From positions 3,720,001 to 3,784,000 of the forward strand of contig CANUEZ040000028.1 in the NCBI GenBank assembly GCA_948099385.1: 64,000 bases of DNA, read 5' to 3'. The notes beneath the pieces are model-generated. The model did no database searches. It was not told the origin of the DNA and was given only the letters and a program-made list of their open reading frames with translations. Source of the stretch: Fasciola hepatica (lineage: Eukaryota; Platyhelminthes; Trematoda; Plagiorchiida; Fasciolidae). Made by a program: the position numbers and the translations under genes. How positions within the stretch are numbered: the stretch's first letter is position 1; each line of letters opens with the position of its first letter. Positions 62,401 through 64,000 of this stretch are shown here, piece after piece.

Positions 62401-64000
62401 AGGTCATCAGTACCATGTTTAATGTATACGTTTTTGGTAGAATAAAACAAGTTTTTCGGCTACTGTTGAGCACATTTGACTTAGATAAGTGCTGCTCCCT
62501 CCTGGTCGTTGAGATTTCACATTCAACTCATTCTGTTTTTGCAGGACTGGCTTTACCAACTTGATGATGATCATCTAGACCAACCTAAAAAGTATGGCTT
62601 TTTGTCTTTAAATTGACTCAAAATAATTTCTCCTTGTCAATCTGATGTTGCGTAGTCATTCGGTTTTGCAGTTGTAAATAGATTTTGAAACTTAGTCTCC
62701 CAGTAATAGGAGCGAACAGTTCGGTCTCTGCTCCAAAATAGACTGAATGTTTCATCCGGTCTCTGAGGATGACATACAGGGTAATTACAACTTAGAATGT
62801 TCAGGTCTAAGTCTAAATATTTTCTATCTGTCTTAGCATTACCCGGTGAGGACACCCCAGGTTCTTCTTGGGTGGAAAAGTAATCAGCATGATTTGAAAC
62901 GGTTCAGTAATATAAAATAGAGTTTACATTCTGCTGATGAATCACCGAGGATCAACTTTGTTTCATTTTTTTGTTGTTTTAGGCACGATATGTAACCTAA
63001 CCAAGGATATTCAGTAAATAAGATGATACCCCGAAATGAAGCAGACTTGTTGACCATTTCCGTGCTCTTGTGGGGTAAATACTATTCCTCGCTTGCCCAG
63101 AAATGAAATTCATAATGCCTAGGAATATATTTTCAAACATAAGAAGCGGTAAACTGATAGTAACTCATTTTAGATACGTATTCTTATTCACTGCAATGCA
63201 CAATGGAAAGATATACCAGCAGACTAAATGAAGAGCAATCACTGCAGTTTAAAGATGGTTGGTCATGTTAGCGCAATATCAACGAATATGCATTCATAGA
63301 ATGCATTGTTTGCACGAGGGATTCGTAGAGCATCATCCCGGCAAGCGTAATGCTGCCGATTCGATTCCGGCTTGCGGCGTTTGAATATGTATTCATTTCA
63401 ATTTTTAGAATTTTATGCACCACTTTTGACTTTTAGTTTTTAATAGCTCAATTGATAGCGACGTTTAGGAAAATGAATTTAAGTGGTTCACCTCAATGAC
63501 ACCCAAATGGGAGAAGTCATATTTTAATCTGAAGTCAGGCTTTCCCGATAAGCATAGTTTTTTAATCATTCCGAGGAAAATTTATTGATAGCCTTCTAAA
63601 ATCTAGTTTGTGGAGCCCTAGACAATGTGTGCGAGCTTCTGACGAATGAAATATGCTTACTTCAAGCGAAGAAAGAGCCTCGGTACATTTTACGTGAAAG
63701 TGATTTGATTGTTTAAAATTGGGTAAATTTTCTGATCGATGTTTTAGGGACCAAACTAGACCGCCCCTAATGTCGACGTTTGGCTGGGCATGAGGATGTC
63801 CCATTCTAAAGTAAGTCGGAATGGAGCAGCAGTTTTAACTTTAGAAGCTCTGCGTGTTCATCGCCATACTCTCTTCCTCGCAAATGAATATATTAGTACA
63901 GCCGTTTTATCTATGACATCGACGGTGATGTTGATGAGACAGAGAAGCACTATATCTTGAGAGAAAACATTGCTTCATTTTAAGTACTTCATACGCGTCT
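59460..64000. other. Stretch without a supported gene
   Basis: Nothing firm. A minus-strand frame at 62637-62855 contains an acceptor-like TGTATGTCATCCTCAG before a 41-codon, aromatic-rich end, unassigned. There is a nine-base G run at 60932-60940. A tRNA-B-box-like GATTCGATTCC lies at 63358 but no tRNA fold is possible. The remaining frames are short and have no recognisable domain. Confidence 0.4.

Noticed and set aside
63310..63385. tRNA-like segment with a good B box (GATTCGATTCC)
   Set aside because: The T-arm pairs only four of five bases and no 5' acceptor strand complementary to the 3' part exists upstream. At most it is a SINE remnant.
1..64000. CRISPR arrays, operons, bacterial promoters, riboswitches or phage modules
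   Set aside because: No regularly spaced direct repeats with spacers, no tightly packed same-strand genes and no ribosome-binding-site pattern. The content is eukaryotic.

Overview
This window looks like gene-poor, AT-leaning DNA from a large animal genome, most likely a parasitic flatworm and perhaps a digenean trematode. The evidence is indirect. There is no bacterial-style gene packing. Several animal retroelement families are present and decayed: Penelope-like elements, APE-type non-LTR elements of the kind common in flatworms, and a Gypsy-type integrase. Microsatellites are long, and the few protein-like reading frames are isolated and flanked by splice-like signals. I cannot name the genus.

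Layout. 1-13 kb is mostly featureless, with a ~200-bp dispersed repeat present twice in opposite orientation (4.87 and 8.73 kb), a 67-bp TA tract and CA/CT tracts. 13.1-21.4 kb is transposon-rich: a Penelope-like fragment (13.09-13.45 kb), an inverted repeat pair (14.55/15.2 kb), a minus-strand non-LTR reverse transcriptase (RT) fragment (15.9-16.5 kb) and a long decayed RTE-like element (18.6-21.4 kb). 21.4-28.6 kb is nearly empty. At 28.62-28.90 kb there is a long imperfect palindrome. 30.15-31.63 kb holds the best host-gene candidates: a minus-strand exon with a weak TMEM19-like look, and, diverging from it, a single-exon 251-residue four-helix membrane protein. 32.47-33.04 kb carries two head-to-tail 3' fragments of the RTE-like family, inverted relative to the 18.6-21.4 kb copy. 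33-43.4 kb is sparse apart from a compound microsatellite. 43.4-44.4 kb is a Gypsy integrase relic.

46.56-50.78 kb is the most structured part of the window: a nested Penelope-like cluster. A ~314-bp inverted repeat encloses a nearly complete element (RT, linker and GIY-YIG nuclease), a second 5'-truncated element with its own ~127-bp inverted repeats, and a third GIY-YIG fragment whose coding end lies inside the outer repeat. The same arrangement, more decayed, recurs at 13.09-13.45 kb. Beyond 51 kb only candidate exons with splice-like borders (52.0 and 56.1-56.8 kb, mostly minus strand) and a GC-richer TATA-bearing island (55.24-55.68 kb) stand out.

The transposons are dead copies with stops, frame changes and altered catalytic boxes. 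I found no operon-like or defence-like system. The notable content is the architecture of the Penelope-like cluster, the foldback, and a few unassigned genes.
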